From the NCBI RefSeq assembly GCF_030151385.1, contig NZ_JASLDS010000071.1, positions 1 to 64,000 of the forward strand: a stretch of DNA of 64,000 nt, read 5' to 3'. This DNA comes from Soonwooa sp. GTDB taxonomy: Bacteria; Bacteroidota; Bacteroidia; Flavobacteriales; Weeksellaceae. Shown here piece by piece: positions 53,076 through 60,796 of this stretch. The notes beneath the pieces were generated by a model. The model saw nothing but the letters and a program-made list of their open reading frames with translations, had not been told where the DNA came from and did no database searches. The translations under genes and the position numbers were made by a program. How positions within the stretch are numbered: position 1 is the stretch's first letter; every line of letters begins with the position of its first letter.

Positions 53076-53711
53076 ATGGTCAAGAAGAAATTTACTGATA
53101 AGCAGAAAAAAATCTTGGATGTTGCAGAGGAACTTATTGCTACAAAAGGCTTTGACGCTACTTCTGTTCGAGATATTTGTAGTAAAGCGGGCATCAATGT
53201 TGCGATGATTTCTTACTATTTTGGTTCCAAAGAAAAAATGATGACTTTCTTGTACCAATATCGTGTACAACGATCCAAAGAGAGTTTTTCGGAGTTTGCA
53301 GAGACCATCAAAGAGGGCAAAGCCGAGATGCAAATGAAAGAAATAATCAATTACATTGTTAGTTTGCTTTTCAAATACAATTATTTTCACGGTTTTGTAA
53401 CGCAGGAGATTCGTGTTAATGATTTTATTAAAGATGATCTTTTAGACTTTTACAAAATTTGTGTCACCCGTTTTGAAGAAATCGTCAAGAAAGGTATTAT
53501 TAGTGGCGTTTTCACCAATGCTCCAAAATCCGAAGACATCTTGACCAACATTATTGGTTCTACTTTATTTGTCATCAGAAACAAAAATTTCTACGAACTC
53601 TATCTTCCAAGTGCCAACGAAGCCAATTATCTTTCGGAAGCCGAGAAGAAAGTAAAATCTAATTTACTACAAACGACATTCGCTTTGTTAGGTTTTGAAC
53701 TTTATGTTTAA
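53076..53711 (+). CDS. TetR/AcrR-family transcriptional regulator
   Basis: This DNA-binding regulator of 211 residues has an N-terminal helix-turn-helix (about 10-55: ILDVAEELIATKGFDATSVRDICSKAGI in part, then VAMISYYFGSKEKMM), the usual TetR pattern. The C-terminal ligand domain is helical and of the DUF-type seen in Bacteroidota TetR proteins. No efflux or metabolic operon is adjacent; the downstream gene is bamD with its own promoter, so the target is unknown. Confidence 0.88.
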   Translation: MVKKKFTDKQKKILDVAEELIATKGFDATSVRDICSKAGINVAMISYYFGSKEKMMTFLYQYRVQRSKESFSEFAETIKEGKAEMQMKEIINYIVSLLFKYNYFHGFVTQEIRVNDFIKDDLLDFYKICVTRFEEIVKKGIISGVFTNAPKSEDILTNIIGSTLFVIRNKNFYELYLPSANEANYLSEAEKKVKSNLLQTTFALLGFELYV

Positions 53712-53816
53712 GCAGTATCATCGCATTATTTAACAAAATACTGTTTGCAAAAGACTAAATATCTTTGTCAAACGTTAATATTATCATAATACTAAAGCCT
53801 TTTATCAAAAAAGTTT

Positions 53817-53824
53817 TATTTTTG
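53817..53824 (+). promoter_or_regulatory. Promoter -7 element of bamD
   Basis: TATTTTTG matches TAnnTTTG and ends 41 bases before the ATG. Confidence 0.45.
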
Positions 53825-53865
53825 CAAATCGTAACGTTGGACCTTGTCAACATTACATTATCCTT

Positions 53866-54855
53866 ATGAAGAAATTAATTATTGTTGCTCTGGCATCAAG
53901 CCTTATTATATCTTGTAATAGAGAAATGGATCGCGCGCTAAAAAGTGCTGATAAAGATCTTATCCTAAAAACAGCAAACGAAAAATTTGCTAAGAAAAAG
54001 TGGAGCGATGCTATTGCTTTGTACGAGAGAGTTTCTAACCTTGTTGCAGGTACTGACGAATTCCCAAATGTAGGATTCAATACAGCGTATGCTAACTATT
54101 ATGACAAAAACTATAAGTTAGCTGGGCACCAATTCAAAAATTTTGCGGTGAGTTTTCCACAAGATCCACGTCGCGAAGAGGCTGCCTATATGTCAGCACT
54201 TTGTTACTACCAAGGATCTTATGATTATGACTTGGATCAAACCAACACGCAATCTGCGATTAACGAGCTACAAGATTTCTTAAATACATATCCAGAAACT
54301 GACCGAGCAAAAAATATCCAACAAATGTTGGATGAGCTTAACTACAAAGTAGAATTCAAAGCTTACGAAAATGCGCGTCAGTATTACAAAATGGGAGAAT
54401 ATCTTGCTGCTGATGTAGCTTTTGACAACGTGTTAGAAGATTTCCCAGCAACAAAGCTTAGATCAAAAATTTTAGATTATAAAATGAAATCTAAATATGA
54501 GCTAGCGATGTACTCTATGCCAGAAAAGAAGAAAGATCGTATTCTTAATGCGCTTGCTTATACGAGAACAATTGAAAAGGAACTTCCAAATTCAGAGTTT
54601 TCTAAAACAGCACTTGCCTTTCGTCCAAAGCTAGAGGAGGAAAAAGTAAGATTCGACAAAATTGTTGCTGAAGCAGAAAAAAGACAAGCCGAATATACAG
54701 CGAAACAAAAAGCTGAAGAAGCTAAAAAAGCTGCTAAAGACGGGCTACAAAAGGAAGAATCTAACCAAGATGCCATCGAAAACGAGCTTGGAAAAGCTAA
54801 AAAAGATAGCGCAACGGCGACAGATCCTAACTCAACTTTCAGAATAAGAAGATAA
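53866..54855 (+). CDS. bamD: Outer membrane assembly lipoprotein BamD
   Basis: BamD is the essential lipoprotein partner of BamA in outer-membrane protein insertion. The 329-residue protein has lipobox signal MKKLIIVALASSLIISC. It then shows TPR-like helices: KFAKKKWSDAIALYERV, YANYYDKNYKLAGHQFKNFAVSFPQDPRREEAAYMSALCYY in part, and ARQYYKMGEYLAADVAFDNVLEDFPAT in part. The last 70 residues are a Lys/Ala/Glu-rich helix and low-complexity tail, an extension common in Bacteroidota. Confidence 0.9.
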   Translation: MKKLIIVALASSLIISCNREMDRALKSADKDLILKTANEKFAKKKWSDAIALYERVSNLVAGTDEFPNVGFNTAYANYYDKNYKLAGHQFKNFAVSFPQDPRREEAAYMSALCYYQGSYDYDLDQTNTQSAINELQDFLNTYPETDRAKNIQQMLDELNYKVEFKAYENARQYYKMGEYLAADVAFDNVLEDFPATKLRSKILDYKMKSKYELAMYSMPEKKKDRILNALAYTRTIEKELPNSEFSKTALAFRPKLEEEKVRFDKIVAEAEKRQAEYTAKQKAEEAKKAAKDGLQKEESNQDAIENELGKAKKDSATATDPNSTFRIRR

Positions 54856-54859
54856 TTTG

Positions 54860-54867
54860 TATATTTG
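54860..54867 (+). promoter_or_regulatory. Promoter -7 element of rpoZ
   Basis: TATATTTG matches TAnnTTTG, begins four bases after the bamD stop and ends 22 bases before the rpoZ ATG. Confidence 0.55.
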
Positions 54868-54889
54868 CAATTCTAAATAATTTCGCACA

Positions 54890-55213
54890 ATGAGTGTAAA
54901 AGATACTAAAGCACAGGTTAATACCATTACCTATGACAAGAACAAAATCGAGAACAAAGTAGGAAGCATCTACGAAGCTATCGTAATTATGGGTAAAAGA
55001 GCGGAGCAAATCAACGCTGAAATCCGTACAGAATTACATAACAAATTGGATGAATTTGCTGTGCATAACTCTACTTTGGAAGAAGTTTTTGAAAACAGAG
55101 AACAAATCGAAATCTCTAAACATTACGAAAAACTTCCAAAACCGACCTCTATCGCTATCCAAGAATGGTTAGACGACGAAATCTACTTCAGAGAAACTGG
55201 AGAGAAAAACTAG
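54890..55213 (+). CDS. rpoZ: DNA-directed RNA polymerase omega subunit
   Basis: This small RNA polymerase assembly factor has 107 residues. It has the omega/Rpb6 pattern in a Bacteroidota form: NKVGSIYEAIVIMGKRAEQINAEI, with the alanine-lysine-arginine-alanine contact region, followed by a C-terminal acidic and aromatic extension (IQEWLDDEIYFRETGEKN). The extension makes it longer than the 90-residue E. coli protein. Location between bamD and coaBC agrees with the usual linkage of rpoZ to coaBC. A strong terminator follows. Confidence 0.85.
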   Translation: MSVKDTKAQVNTITYDKNKIENKVGSIYEAIVIMGKRAEQINAEIRTELHNKLDEFAVHNSTLEEVFENREQIEISKHYEKLPKPTSIAIQEWLDDEIYFRETGEKN

Positions 55214-55235
55214 AAGATTAAAACTTCCAATAGAT

Positions 55236-55263
55236 AAACCACAGATTATTCTGTGGTTTTTTT
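55236..55263 (+). terminator. Intrinsic terminator after rpoZ
   Basis: A perfect ten-pair stem (AAACCACAGA with TCTGTGGTTT) has a TTAT loop and a following T run. Confidence 0.85.
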
Positions 55264-55276
55264 GTTTTAATTTTGA

Positions 55277-55284
55277 TATTTTTG
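55277..55284 (+). promoter_or_regulatory. Promoter -7 element of coaBC
   Basis: TATTTTTG matches TAnnTTTG and ends 20 bases before the ATG. Confidence 0.5.
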
Positions 55285-55304
55285 TTAAGTTAAAAATCCA
55301 CATT

Positions 55305-56507
55305 ATGACGCTTTCTGGAAAGAAAATTTTACTTGGAATAACTGGCGGAATCGCCGCTTACAAAATGAATCATCTTGTAAGAGACCTTATAAAAGCTGGT
55401 GCCGAAGTGCAGGTTATTCTGACAAAATCTGCCGCAGACTTCGTGAGTCCTTTGACGCTTTCTACACTTTCCAAAAAGCCAGTCTATATCGATTTTTACA
55501 ACCAAGACAAATCTTGGAATAACCATGTGGAATTGGCCCTTTGGGCAGATCTTATGTTGATTGCACCTTGCACAGCAAACACGATGGCAAAAATGACAAC
55601 TGGACTTTGCGACAATCTTTTGATGGCAATTTACATGTCTGCAAAATGTCCTGTAATGGTGGCACCTGCGATGGATTTGGATATGTATCAACATCCATCA
55701 ACACACAAAAATTTAGAAAGCCTAGCACAATTTGGACATACAATAATTCCTGCCGAATATGGCGAGTTGGCGAGTGGACTAATTGGACAAGGTCGTTTAG
55801 CAGAGAATGAAACGATTTTAAAACACATCAAACAGCATTTTGCATCTCAGAATAATCAAGCATTAAAAGGAAAAACAGTTTTGATAACCGCCGGACCAAC
55901 CTACGAAAATATTGATCCTGTGAGATTTATTGGAAATCATTCTTCTGGCAAAATGGGATTTGCACTCGCTGAAGAAGCTTCAGCGCGTGGTGCAAAAGTT
56001 ATTTTGGTTTCGGGACCATCACAGTTAAAGCCCGAAAACCCAAACATCGAAATCCATCGCGTAACCTCTGCATCGCAAATGTTTGACGAAGTGTTTAAAT
56101 ATTATCAAAATGTAGATATTGCGATTGCAAGTGCTGCGGTTGCCGATTATGCTCCGAAAGTTGTTGCAGCAGAAAAAATAAAGAAAAACGACTCCGAATT
56201 CAGTATTGAGTTGGTAAAAAATAAAGACATCCTTTTGCAAATGGGCAAAGAAAAGCAAAATCAGTTTTTAGTGGGTTTTGCTTTAGAAACTCAAAATGAA
56301 GAAGAAAATGCCAAAGGAAAACTAGAAAAAAAGAATTTGGATATGATTGTTCTTAATTCACTTCGTGACGAAGGTGCTGGTTTTCAAAACGATACTAACA
56401 AAATTAAAATCTTCACCAAAGATGAAAAGCGTGTTTTTGACTTAAAATCCAAAGACGAGGTTGCCATCGACATTCTTAACTTGGTGGAAGAAAAAATGAA
56501 GCTTTAG
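55305..56507 (+). CDS. coaBC: Bifunctional phosphopantothenoylcysteine synthetase/decarboxylase CoaBC
   Basis: CoaBC joins cysteine to 4'-phosphopantothenate (CoaB) and decarboxylates the product to 4'-phosphopantetheine (CoaC). The 400-residue protein has the FMN-binding GITGGIAAYK, catalytic H74 in NNHVELA, and a CoaB domain from about 185 with TAGPTYENIDPVRFIGNHSSG in part, and AEKIKKND. Two textbook CoaC residues differ: the Asn of PxMNxxMW is D124 in PAMDLDMY, and the Cys of the ACG clamp motif is S157 in LASGLIGQGR. Similar variants occur in other Bacteroidota as far as I recall. The pathway also uses coaX at 36 kb. Confidence 0.93.
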   Translation: MTLSGKKILLGITGGIAAYKMNHLVRDLIKAGAEVQVILTKSAADFVSPLTLSTLSKKPVYIDFYNQDKSWNNHVELALWADLMLIAPCTANTMAKMTTGLCDNLLMAIYMSAKCPVMVAPAMDLDMYQHPSTHKNLESLAQFGHTIIPAEYGELASGLIGQGRLAENETILKHIKQHFASQNNQALKGKTVLITAGPTYENIDPVRFIGNHSSGKMGFALAEEASARGAKVILVSGPSQLKPENPNIEIHRVTSASQMFDEVFKYYQNVDIAIASAAVADYAPKVVAAEKIKKNDSEFSIELVKNKDILLQMGKEKQNQFLVGFALETQNEEENAKGKLEKKNLDMIVLNSLRDEGAGFQNDTNKIKIFTKDEKRVFDLKSKDEVAIDILNLVEEKMKL

Positions 56508-56591
56508 ACTTATTAAATAAGAAAGCCTCGTTTTTCCCGTTTTTTATTCAATCGAAAAGTGTATTTTTACGTTTCAAAGTTTAATTTTAGA

Positions 56592-57494
56592 ATGAAAAAG
56601 TTATTCAGCATATTTATTTTATTGGTTTTTACAGGATTTGGTCAGTCGCAAGAGCTTTTGGCTAACGTACAAATCAACTATCAACAATTGGGAGGAAGTA
56701 ATGTACAGACATACAAAACCTTAGAAAAATCCTTAAAAGATTTCATCAACAATACTTCTTGGACAGGCAAAAGACTTCAAAATTTTGAAAAAATAAAATC
56801 AAATTTTGCAATCGTTATTTCTGAGAAAGCTGGTAATACCTACAAAGCAAGTATCGTAGTGCAAGCGACGAGACCTGTTTTTAATTCTCAATACGAGACA
56901 CCCTTACTTAACTTTAATGACACCAATTTTGGGTTTGAATATACCGAAAACGAAAATTTAGTCTTCAATGAAAGACAATTTTCTGGAAAAAACCTTATTG
57001 ATGTTATCAGCTTTTATGTTTATATGATTTTGGGTTACGATGGCGACAGTTTCAAGCTAAAAGGAGGACAGCCTTGGTTTGATAAAGCGCTAAAAATTTC
57101 GCAAAACTCAATGAACAACAACTATGCAGGTTGGTCACAAGCTGAAGGACTTAAATCTCGTGGTTTGGTTATTGACGCGATCCAGAAAGAAACCAACAGC
57201 ACTTTGAGAAGTGTGTATTACAACTATCACCGTATTGGTCTTGATAATTTGGCAAAGACGGATCAAACCCAAGCCAAAAAAAGTATTGCAGATGCTTTGA
57301 TGCAGCTTAAAGTCTATGAAAACGACTTCCAAATGAATCCTGCTTTCACGATATTTATCGATACTAAGAAAACAGAAATTTTCAACATTTTTGACAGCAA
57401 TAATAATGGCGCTGTTAATATGAATGACCTAAAACAATTGATGTCCATGTTCGCACCTAACGACATTGACTCAAAATGGAATAAGTGGAAATAA
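56592..57494 (+). CDS. porD: PorD-type protein (DUF4835), type IX secretion associated
   Basis: This 300-residue exported protein has signal peptide MKKLFSIFILLVFTGFGQSQ. It belongs by pattern to DUF4835, annotated as PorD of the type IX secretion system: LANVQINYQQLGGSNVQTYKTLEKSLKDFINNTSW in part, ISFYVYMILGYDGDSF and LKQLMSMFAPND. The GTG-started longer frame from 56559 adds 11 residues before the signal peptide and is rejected. Context between coaBC and recN is conserved in Flavobacteriia. Its exact role in T9SS assembly is not established from sequence. Confidence 0.82.
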   Translation: MKKLFSIFILLVFTGFGQSQELLANVQINYQQLGGSNVQTYKTLEKSLKDFINNTSWTGKRLQNFEKIKSNFAIVISEKAGNTYKASIVVQATRPVFNSQYETPLLNFNDTNFGFEYTENENLVFNERQFSGKNLIDVISFYVYMILGYDGDSFKLKGGQPWFDKALKISQNSMNNNYAGWSQAEGLKSRGLVIDAIQKETNSTLRSVYYNYHRIGLDNLAKTDQTQAKKSIADALMQLKVYENDFQMNPAFTIFIDTKKTEIFNIFDSNNNGAVNMNDLKQLMSMFAPNDIDSKWNKWK

Positions 57495-57518
57495 GCCTCC
57501 ACAGAGGAAAACTATCTT

Positions 57519-59171
57519 ATGCTTTCAAGAATTGTTATTCAGAATTTTGCGCTGATTGACCACCTCGACATCCAACTTCACAAAGGTATGGAAGTGATAA
57601 CTGGTGAGACGGGCGCAGGAAAATCTATTATACTTGGTGCTTTGCGCCTCATTATGGGCGAACGCGCGGACCTAAAATCAATTAGCAACGCTGACAAAAA
57701 ATGCCTTGTAGAAGCGCATTTCACAATTGGTGAAGATTTTAAAAACTTTTTTGACGAACAAGATTTGGATTTTGACACCGAGTCTATTATCCGTCGCGAA
57801 ATCCTGTCCAGTGGGAAGTCGCGGGCTTTCGTCAACGATGTTCCTGTGACTTTGGACGTTCTTAAAGAATTGTCATCAAAGCTAATCGACATCCACTCGC
57901 AGTTTGAGACGTCACAGTTATTTTCGGAAGCTTATCAGTTTCAGATTTTGGATTCGGTTTCGGAAAATCAAAAAGTTTTGGAGTCTTATCAAAAGAAGTT
58001 TAACAGCTACCAAAGTCTTAAACGCCAACTTCAAAATTTAAAACAAATATTTGCAGATGCGCATAAAGAGTCCGATTACAAAAGCTTTTTGTTAAACGAG
58101 CTGAATGAAATTAATCTCAATGATATTGATTTCAAACAACTTCAGGACGAGTTAAGCACACGCGAAAATGCGGAATATATTTCTGAGAATCTTGGTCAAA
58201 TCATCCAAAAATTCCAACAAGAAGAAATTGGTGTTTTGCAAAGTTTTTTGGATGCTAAACAAAAGCTGCAAAAGATTTCGGATTTGTCGCCAAAATTTGA
58301 GGACATCCAAAAACGTTTTGACGAATCTTATTTTGAAATAAAAGACATCCTAAGCGAACTCGAAAACGAACTCGAAAAAGTTGACATCGATCCTGCTGCT
58401 CTTGCAGAAATGTTGCAACAAATGAATACGCTAAATTCTTTGTTTCTAAAACATCAGGTTTCGGATGTAGAATCACTTGTCGAGATTAGAAATCAACTCG
58501 ACAAAGAACAATCTGGCTTCTCACATTTGGAAGAAGAAATTGCGGACATCGAAGTCCAAATTATTCAACTTGAAAAGGATTTGGAGAGAGAAGCCAAAGA
58601 ACTGTCTAAGCTTCGTGATAAAGGAACACCCAATCTTATTGAAAAAATTGAAAGTCTCCTAAAACAACTTGGTTTAGAAAAAGCCAAAATTGCTTTGGAA
58701 CGCTCGATTTCGGAGCAATACAATGCTTTTGGGAAGGAGCACATTCAGATTATGTTTCAGGCAAATTCTGGTTTTCCTATGAAGCCAATCCAAAGTGCTA
58801 TTTCTGGTGGAGAACGTTCTCGCGTTATGCTTTCGATAAAGAAAATCTTGGCAGAACATAGTAATCTTCCAACTTTGATTTTGGACGAAATCGACACAGG
58901 TGTTTCTGGTCGCGTTGCGGAAGAAATTGGAAAAGTGATGCACGATATGGGAAAAAATATGCAACTCATTGTCATCACCCATCTCGCACAAGTTGCTGCA
59001 AAAGCCGATGATCATTACAAAGTTACCAAAATGGATGTGGATGGATTGACGCGCTCGAACATTATCCCTTTAAACGAAGACGAACGTCTACAAGAGATTG
59101 CACAACTTCTTTCGGGCAGCACCGTAACGCAAGCAGCCATATCGCAAGCGAAGGAGTTGATGGGACTCTAA
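57519..59171 (+). CDS. recN: DNA repair ATPase RecN
   Basis: RecN is an SMC-like protein recruited to double-strand breaks. The 550-residue protein has Walker A GETGAGKSIILGALRLIMGER in part near residue 28, IHSQFETSQLF, and a central coiled coil (about 150-370) rich in Gln, Glu and Lys. The ABC-like signature SGGERSRVMLSIK and Walker B TLILDEIDTGVSG are followed by LIVITHLAQVAAKADDHYKV. All functional motifs are intact. No terminator hairpin is obvious right after it; repeat elements begin about 30 bases downstream. Confidence 0.95.
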   Translation: MLSRIVIQNFALIDHLDIQLHKGMEVITGETGAGKSIILGALRLIMGERADLKSISNADKKCLVEAHFTIGEDFKNFFDEQDLDFDTESIIRREILSSGKSRAFVNDVPVTLDVLKELSSKLIDIHSQFETSQLFSEAYQFQILDSVSENQKVLESYQKKFNSYQSLKRQLQNLKQIFADAHKESDYKSFLLNELNEINLNDIDFKQLQDELSTRENAEYISENLGQIIQKFQQEEIGVLQSFLDAKQKLQKISDLSPKFEDIQKRFDESYFEIKDILSELENELEKVDIDPAALAEMLQQMNTLNSLFLKHQVSDVESLVEIRNQLDKEQSGFSHLEEEIADIEVQIIQLEKDLEREAKELSKLRDKGTPNLIEKIESLLKQLGLEKAKIALERSISEQYNAFGKEHIQIMFQANSGFPMKPIQSAISGGERSRVMLSIKKILAEHSNLPTLILDEIDTGVSGRVAEEIGKVMHDMGKNMQLIVITHLAQVAAKADDHYKVTKMDVDGLTRSNIIPLNEDERLQEIAQLLSGSTVTQAAISQAKELMGL

Positions 59172-59204
59172 AATATTTTTGATTGTCCGCTTACCCAAAT
59201 TAAG

Positions 59205-59340
59205 AAAACAATGTCATTCAGAGCGAAGCGAAGAAACCTAGCGAAGCGGTTCGACGAAGTCAATCTCAAACATTTGATTCTCAGAGATTCCTCCTACGTC
59301 GGAAATCGAAGATTCGGCGTAGCCAATGACAAGTTTTGTT
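59205..59340. repeat. MITE/REP-like intergenic element with terminal inverted repeats
   Basis: The element is bounded by TGTCATT (59212-59218) and AATGACA (59325-59331) with A/T-rich flanks that also pair. The interior has GAGCGAAGCGAAGAAACCT and a later GAGATTCCTCC...TCGG segment. This resembles the GTCATT...GGAGGAATCTC...AATGACA elements common between genes in Flavobacteriia, from memory. It carries no open frame, so any mobility would need a transposase elsewhere. Confidence 0.65.
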
Positions 59341-59454
59341 AAAAAAAAATTAGGCATAATTACGGATATTCATTAAAATATTACAAGATTGATTGTTTAA
59401 GAAAGGATTGTTTAAAGTCTAAAAAAAAATTCACTCTTTCAACGAACCCGAATT

Positions 59455-59560
59455 GCGGCCGCGATAGAAGCGGCATCCTTTTGGCAGAGTGAGGCGGCGG
59501 AGCGCAGCGGAGCCGACCGAGCGAAGCCAAAAGATATAGCGGATAGCGCGAATTGTCCGC
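59455..59560. repeat. GC-rich structured intergenic repeat, copy B
   Basis: It closes with GCGG (59455-59458) and CCGC (59557-59560). Further stems are CGCG (59460-59463) with CGCG (59547-59550), CTTTTGGC (59478-59485) with GCCAAAAG (59526-59533), and GGCGGC with GCCGAC around the same GC-rich loop as copy A. Stem bases differ from copy A in matched pairs. The GATAGAAGCGGCATC and AGATATAGCG joints are the same in both copies. Confidence 0.75.
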
Positions 59561-59576
59561 CCAAGAAAAAATAAAA

Positions 59577-59612
59577 AAAGCTTCCAAAATCTGGAAGCTT
59601 TCTATTTTTTGA
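59577..59612. terminator. Terminator of the bacilliredoxin gene (bidirectional)
   Basis: A perfect ten-pair stem (AAAGCTTCCA with TGGAAGCTTT) is followed on the minus strand by a long T-rich run and on the plus strand by TCTATTTTTT. Confidence 0.8.
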
Positions 59613-59624
59613 ATGGCTAATCGC

Positions 59625-60035
59625 TTAGCAATATTCGTTGTAAGCTGCTTGTAAGTTAGCGGCGATTGCGCCTGCTGGGTTACCTTCGATGTGGTGACGC
59701 TCTAGCATGTGTACCAATTCTCCGTCTTTGAACAATGCGATGCATGGTGAAGATGGTGGGAATGGTGCTAACAATTTTCTAGCTTCTGCAACAGCTTCTG
59801 TATCGAAACCTGCGAAAGCTGTTACCAAATGATCTGGCTTTTTGTCACCAGTTAATGAATATACTGCGCCTGGTCTTGCTGCTCCTGCTGCACAACCACA
59901 AACTGAGTTAATCATCAACAAGGTTGTTCCTGATTGCTTAATCGCTTGATCAACTTGCTCTGGTGTTGTCAAATCTTGGAAACCTTTATCGGTAAGTTCT
60001 GCCTTCATTGGCATTACTAAATCTGCTGGATACAT
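59625..60035 (-). CDS. Bacilliredoxin (BrxA/BrxB, YphP/YqiW family)
   Basis: This small thiol protein of 136 residues would remove bacillithiol or similar low-molecular thiols from oxidised proteins. The active site is the CGC motif in MINSVCGCAAGAARPG. Family features include MYPADLVMPMKAEL, FAGFDTEAVAEARKLLAPFPPSSP in part, and the HxIEG segment near the C-terminus (RHHIEGNPAG). A final cysteine is the last residue. Which thiol this organism uses is not shown here. The gene is monocistronic. Confidence 0.92.
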   Translation of the reverse strand: MYPADLVMPMKAELTDKGFQDLTTPEQVDQAIKQSGTTLLMINSVCGCAAGAARPGAVYSLTGDKKPDHLVTAFAGFDTEAVAEARKLLAPFPPSSPCIALFKDGELVHMLERHHIEGNPAGAIAANLQAAYNEYC

Positions 60036-60057
60036 AATATTTATTTTTTTAGTTTAA

Positions 60058-60065
60058 CAAAGATA
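60058..60065 (-). promoter_or_regulatory. Promoter -7 element of the bacilliredoxin gene
   Basis: TATCTTTG on the minus strand matches TAnnTTTG and ends 22 bases before the ATG. Confidence 0.45.
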
Positions 60066-60139
60066 TTGATTAATCTCTAATTCTCTTATTGAGTTATGTT
60101 ATCAAAACAATGCCAAAAATCTATCGAGACATTTTGACA

Positions 60140-60172
60140 CAAAAAAACCCAATCCTACGAGAGAATTGGGTT
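60140..60172 (-). terminator. Intrinsic terminator of the ftsA-ftsZ-yqeY operon
   Basis: An AACCCAAT...ATTGGGTT stem with a loop of about ten bases is followed on the minus strand by a run of seven T. Confidence 0.75.
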
Positions 60173-60276
60173 CCATTAATCAAATCGATATGCAAAATTT
60201 GGATATCCTTTTTTTAGGGTTTTGGTTATAGGTCGGAGGTAATAGTTACAACCACAATCCTGATAACTGCAACCTT

Positions 60277-60723
60277 CTAAGAAAGTAACTTCTTAGCCAT
60301 CGTCGAGATGCTCTTTCCGTCCGATTTACCAGCTAATTCTTTGGATGCAACACCCATTACTTTTCCTAGATCTTTGGCGCCTTCGGCACCTGTTTGGGCA
60401 ATAATGTTTTTGATAGCTGCTTCCAACTCTTCTTCCGAAAGTTGGGCTGGCAAAAATTGCTCAATAACTTTGGATTGTGCAGCTTCTACGTCTGCCAAAT
60501 CCATACGATTTTGCGCCGAAAACTGATCGTAAGAATCTTTTCTTTGTTTGATCATTCTTTGCAAAATTGCAATCTCTTGTTCTTCGGAAACATCGGCACC
60601 TTTGTGCTCTGTTTTAACCAAAAGAATCTGCGCTTTAACGGCACGAAGAGAATCGAGAGCAACTCTGTCTTTCTCTTTCATAGCGGTTTTCATCGCGTCT
60701 GTTATTTTTTGTTCTAAACTCAT
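60277..60723 (-). CDS. yqeY: GatB/YqeY domain protein
   Basis: This protein of 148 residues consists almost wholly of the YqeY domain, similar to the tRNA-binding tail of GatB. It opens MSLEQKITDAMKTAMKEKD with the conserved RAVKAQI region. ISKMIKQRKDS-like helices and the C-terminal GAKDLGKVMGVASKEL with GKSDGKSISTMAKKLL follow. The ATG at 60723 is preferred over a longer frame starting at 60783, which would reach into the spacer after ftsZ. It is the third gene of the ftsA-ftsZ operon; its cellular role is not settled. Confidence 0.9.
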   Translation of the reverse strand: MSLEQKITDAMKTAMKEKDRVALDSLRAVKAQILLVKTEHKGADVSEEQEIAILQRMIKQRKDSYDQFSAQNRMDLADVEAAQSKVIEQFLPAQLSEEELEAAIKNIIAQTGAEGAKDLGKVMGVASKELAGKSDGKSISTMAKKLLS

Positions 60724-60796
60724 TTTTAATTTTGCTTTTAGCAATTGGCAGTTAACTTTTAGCCTAACAAAGGCGATAAGCAAGCAGCCATTTGCA

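Larger units (their letters stand above)
59172..59624. other. 453-base intergenic region filled with repeats
   Basis: It contains an inverted-repeat element at 59205-59340, the GC-rich structured repeat copy B at 59455-59560 and a terminator at 59577-59612. The remaining sequence is AT-rich and holds no gene I can support. Confidence 0.65.

Noticed and set aside
56559..56591. GTG start for porD
   Set aside because: It adds 11 residues in front of a clear signal peptide; the ATG at 56592 is preferred.
59205..59340. Insertion sequence remnant
   Set aside because: There is no trace of transposase coding sequence; only short terminal repeats are present, so it is listed as a MITE/REP-like repeat.
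60724..60783. Longer start for yqeY
   Set aside because: The added 20 residues have no family match and extend into the spacer after ftsZ.
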